NCBI GenBank assembly: GCA_030824585.1 | Contig: JAVBXM010000217.1 | Location: 1 to 32,094, forward strand | Source: Phaeospirillum sp. | GTDB taxonomy: Bacteria > Pseudomonadota > Alphaproteobacteria > Rhodospirillales > Magnetospirillaceae | Direction: 5' to 3' | DNA length: 32,094 nt | Part shown: piece after piece, positions 30,434 to 32,094 of the stretch | Layout: the number at the start of each line of letters is the position of its first letter | How positions within the stretch are numbered: the first letter of the stretch is position 1 | Position numbers and translations under genes: made by a program | The notes under the pieces: model-generated | Databases searched by the model: none | Seen by the model: only the letters and a program-made list of their open reading frames with translations | Told to the model about the DNA's origin: nothing

Positions 30434-31875
30434 GCGCCACCCGCGTCCTCCTGCTCGGCAGTGTCGCCGTGGTCGCCGCCCTGGGTGGCGGCTACTGGCT
30501 CGGTCGCTCCGGCCAATCGCACCAGCCCCCGGCGACCAATACCGCCCCACCGCCAGTCGCCGCCGGCTCCCACACCGGCCACGACGCGGCAGCGCAGGTC
30601 GCTAAAGAGCGCCAAATCCTGTTCTACCAGCATCCCGACGGCAGTGCCGACTACTCGCCGGTTCCGAAGAAGGATGACAAGGGCCGCGACTACACCCCGG
30701 TCTACGCCGATCCCGAGCCGGAACCCCTTGCCGCCAAGCCGGCGGGCAAGGGCAAGATCCTCTACTACCGCAATCCCATGGGTCTGGCCGACACCTCGCC
30801 GGTACCGAAGAAGGACGGCATGGGGATGGATTACGTGCCGGTCTACGAAGGCGAGGACGACGGCTCCACCCTGAAGGTCAGCCTGGACAAAGTCCAGAAA
30901 CTGGGCGTCCGCACCGAGGTCGCCAAGATGACCACTCTGGCCCGCTCCATTCGCGCCGTGGGTTCGGTCCAGGTGGACGAGCGCAACCTCCATGTGGTGG
31001 CGTCCAAGTTCGAGGGCTACATCGAACGCCTCAACGTCAACCAGACCGGTCAGGCGGTGAAACGCGGCCAGTCACTGATGGAGGTCTACAGCCCCGATCT
31101 GGTGCTGGCGCAGCAGGAGTTCCTGGTGGCCACCACGGGAGCGAAATCCCTGGAGAACGCCAGCCCGGAGGCTCGCGATGCCGCCCGGTCCCTGGCCGAC
31201 GGCGCCCTGGCGCGGCTGAAGAACTGGGACATCCCCACCTCCCAGATCGAGAAGCTGCGTCAGGGTGGTCAGATCACCCGCACCCTGTCCTTCGCCTCGC
31301 CCGCCTCGGGCATCGTGCTGGAGAAACGGGCCATCCAGGGCATGCGCTTCATGCCGGGCGAAATGCTCTACCAGATCGCCGATCTCTCCACCGTCTGGGT
31401 GATCGCTGAGGTGTTCGAGCAGGATCTGGCTCAGGTCGCTCTCGGCCAGACCGCGCGGGTCAATTTCAACGCCCTGCCGGGCCTGACCTTCACCGGCAAG
31501 GTCACCTTCCTCTATCCCACCGTGACGCCCGAGACCCGCACCGCCAAGGTGCGGATCGAGCTGCCCAACCACGACGGCCACCTGAAACCCGCCCTGTACG
31601 GCGCGGTCGAGTTGGCCTCGCCGGTGGCGGATCGGCCGGTTCTGACCATTCCCGATTCGGCGGTGTTGGATACCGGCACCAAGCAGGCGGTGCTGGTGGA
31701 GCGCGGCGAAGGCCGCTACGAGCCGCGCGAGGTCAAGGTCGGCGTCCGGGCCGGCGGCCTGATCCAGATTCAGGGCGGCCTGGCCGAAGGGGAAAGGGTG
31801 GTGGTGAGCGCCAACTTCCTGATCGACGCCGAGAGCAATCTGCGCGCCGCGCTGCAAAGCTTCCACAACCACTGA
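30430..31875 (+). CDS. CusB-like periplasmic adaptor with two metal-binding-like repeats
   Basis: A 481-residue membrane-fusion protein that links the inner-membrane RND pump to the outer-membrane channel. An N-terminal membrane anchor (residues 5-24, [19 protein letters not shown]) comes first. Then two tandem heavy-metal-binding-domain-like repeats, at about 62-92 and 108-139, each read as I-L-F/Y-Y...D-x-SPVPKKD...DYxPVY; the usual Cys residues are absent and the first copy lacks its Met pair. The CusB/HlyD core follows: barrel-sandwich [20 protein letters not shown], a helical hairpin, [18 protein letters not shown] and [19 protein letters not shown]. It starts as ATGA over the channel gene. 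Confidence 0.9.
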   Translation: MSATRVLLLGSVAVVAALGGGYWLGRSGQSHQPPATNTAPPPVAAGSHTGHDAAAQVAKERQILFYQHPDGSADYSPVPKKDDKGRDYTPVYADPEPEPLAAKPAGKGKILYYRNPMGLADTSPVPKKDGMGMDYVPVYEGEDDGSTLKVSLDKVQKLGVRTEVAKMTTLARSIRAVGSVQVDERNLHVVASKFEGYIERLNVNQTGQAVKRGQSLMEVYSPDLVLAQQEFLVATTGAKSLENASPEARDAARSLADGALARLKNWDIPTSQIEKLRQGGQITRTLSFASPASGIVLEKRAIQGMRFMPGEMLYQIADLSTVWVIAEVFEQDLAQVALGQTARVNFNALPGLTFTGKVTFLYPTVTPETRTAKVRIELPNHDGHLKPALYGAVELASPVADRPVLTIPDSAVLDTGTKQAVLVERGEGRYEPREVKVGVRAGGLIQIQGGLAEGERVVVSANFLIDAESNLRAALQSFHNH

Positions 31876-31894
31876 CCGCGGGAAGAGCCCGATC

Positions 31895-32094
31895 ATGATC
31901 GCCGCCATCATCCGCTGGTCCGCCAAGAACGTCTTCCTGGTGCTGCTGGCCACCCTGTTCATCACCGGCGCCGGGACCCTGGCGGTGAAGCACCTGCCGC
32001 TGGACGCGCTGCCCGATCTCTCCGACGTGCAGGTGATCCTTTATACCGAGGTTCCCGGCCAGGCCCCCCAGGTGGTGGAGGATCAGGTCACCTA
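31895..32094 (+). CDS. CusA/CzcA-type heavy-metal RND transporter, N-terminus only
   Basis: Only the first 66 residues are inside the window. ATG 31895 has GGAAGAG upstream. The sequence starts with the first cytoplasmic residues and membrane helix ([20 protein letters not shown]) and goes on with [20 protein letters not shown] and [13 protein letters not shown], the hallmark N-terminus of the heavy-metal RND (HME) pumps CusA and CzcA, which push Cu/Ag or Co/Zn/Cd ions across both membranes with proton energy. It forms the pump with the two preceding gene products. The missing part holds the DFG-type metal-path residues that would tell monovalent from divalent ions. Confidence 0.93.
   Translation, partial: MIAAIIRWSAKNVFLVLLATLFITGAGTLAVKHLPLDALPDLSDVQVILYTEVPGQAPQVVEDQVT

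Overview
The window is GC-rich, with tightly packed genes, many ATGA start/stop overlaps and alphaproteobacterial-looking protein families (DUF2188, DUF2924, DUF6362-like, a CusCBA-type efflux operon). A Rhodospirillales genome such as Magnetospirillum or a relative is my best guess. That assignment rests on family resemblance only. No rRNA, tRNA or CRISPR array was recognised.

The layout has five blocks. (1) About 1-11.3 kb, minus strand, is a phage-type DNA replication and recombination module. In transcription order it encodes an AlpA-like HTH protein, a conserved phage protein, a Sak4-like RecA-fold ATPase, a probable ssDNA-binding protein, two small proteins (one a zinc finger), a Cas4-like PD-(D/E)XK nuclease, a RecD/Dda-like helicase, a Toprim primase fused to a VapE-type helicase, a RuvC-like nuclease, a small protein, a DUF6362-like protein and a C5-cytosine methyltransferase that runs off the left edge. 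A TIR-domain gene sits in this operon on the opposite strand. (2) About 11.4-13.9 kb, minus strand, is a three-gene operon: two proteins I do not recognise and a DUF2188 protein. It is transcribed divergently from (3) 14.0-15.3 kb, an XRE repressor plus an ImmA/IrrE metalloprotease. The shared intergenic region holds back-to-back promoters and a dyad operator, the usual design of an ImmR/ImmA-type switch.

(4) About 15.4-26.0 kb, plus strand, starts with an integration cassette (small ORF, DUF2924 protein, large serine recombinase, HTH protein). The recombinase has lost its middle and is out of frame. Next comes a four-gene overlapping operon, jetA-jetB-jetC-jetD-like. It encodes a divergent Wadjet/MukBEF-like condensin system: kleisin, winged-helix partner, a 1657-residue SMC-like ATPase and a Toprim nuclease. 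This is the most interesting part of the window. The SMC subunit is unusually long, lacks the usual catalytic glutamate after Walker B, has a non-canonical P-loop and carries a repeated motif with exact 71-residue spacing in its C-terminal arm.

(5) About 26.4 kb to the end looks like ordinary chromosome: an OmpR-family response regulator and histidine kinase on the minus strand, divergent from a FixH/YtkA-like protein and a CusC-CusB-CusA-type heavy-metal efflux operon, with cusA cut by the right edge. Blocks 1-4 read as one integrated phage-derived or satellite-like element carrying at least two candidate defence loci (TIR and Wadjet-like). No capsid, tail or terminase genes are visible inside the window.
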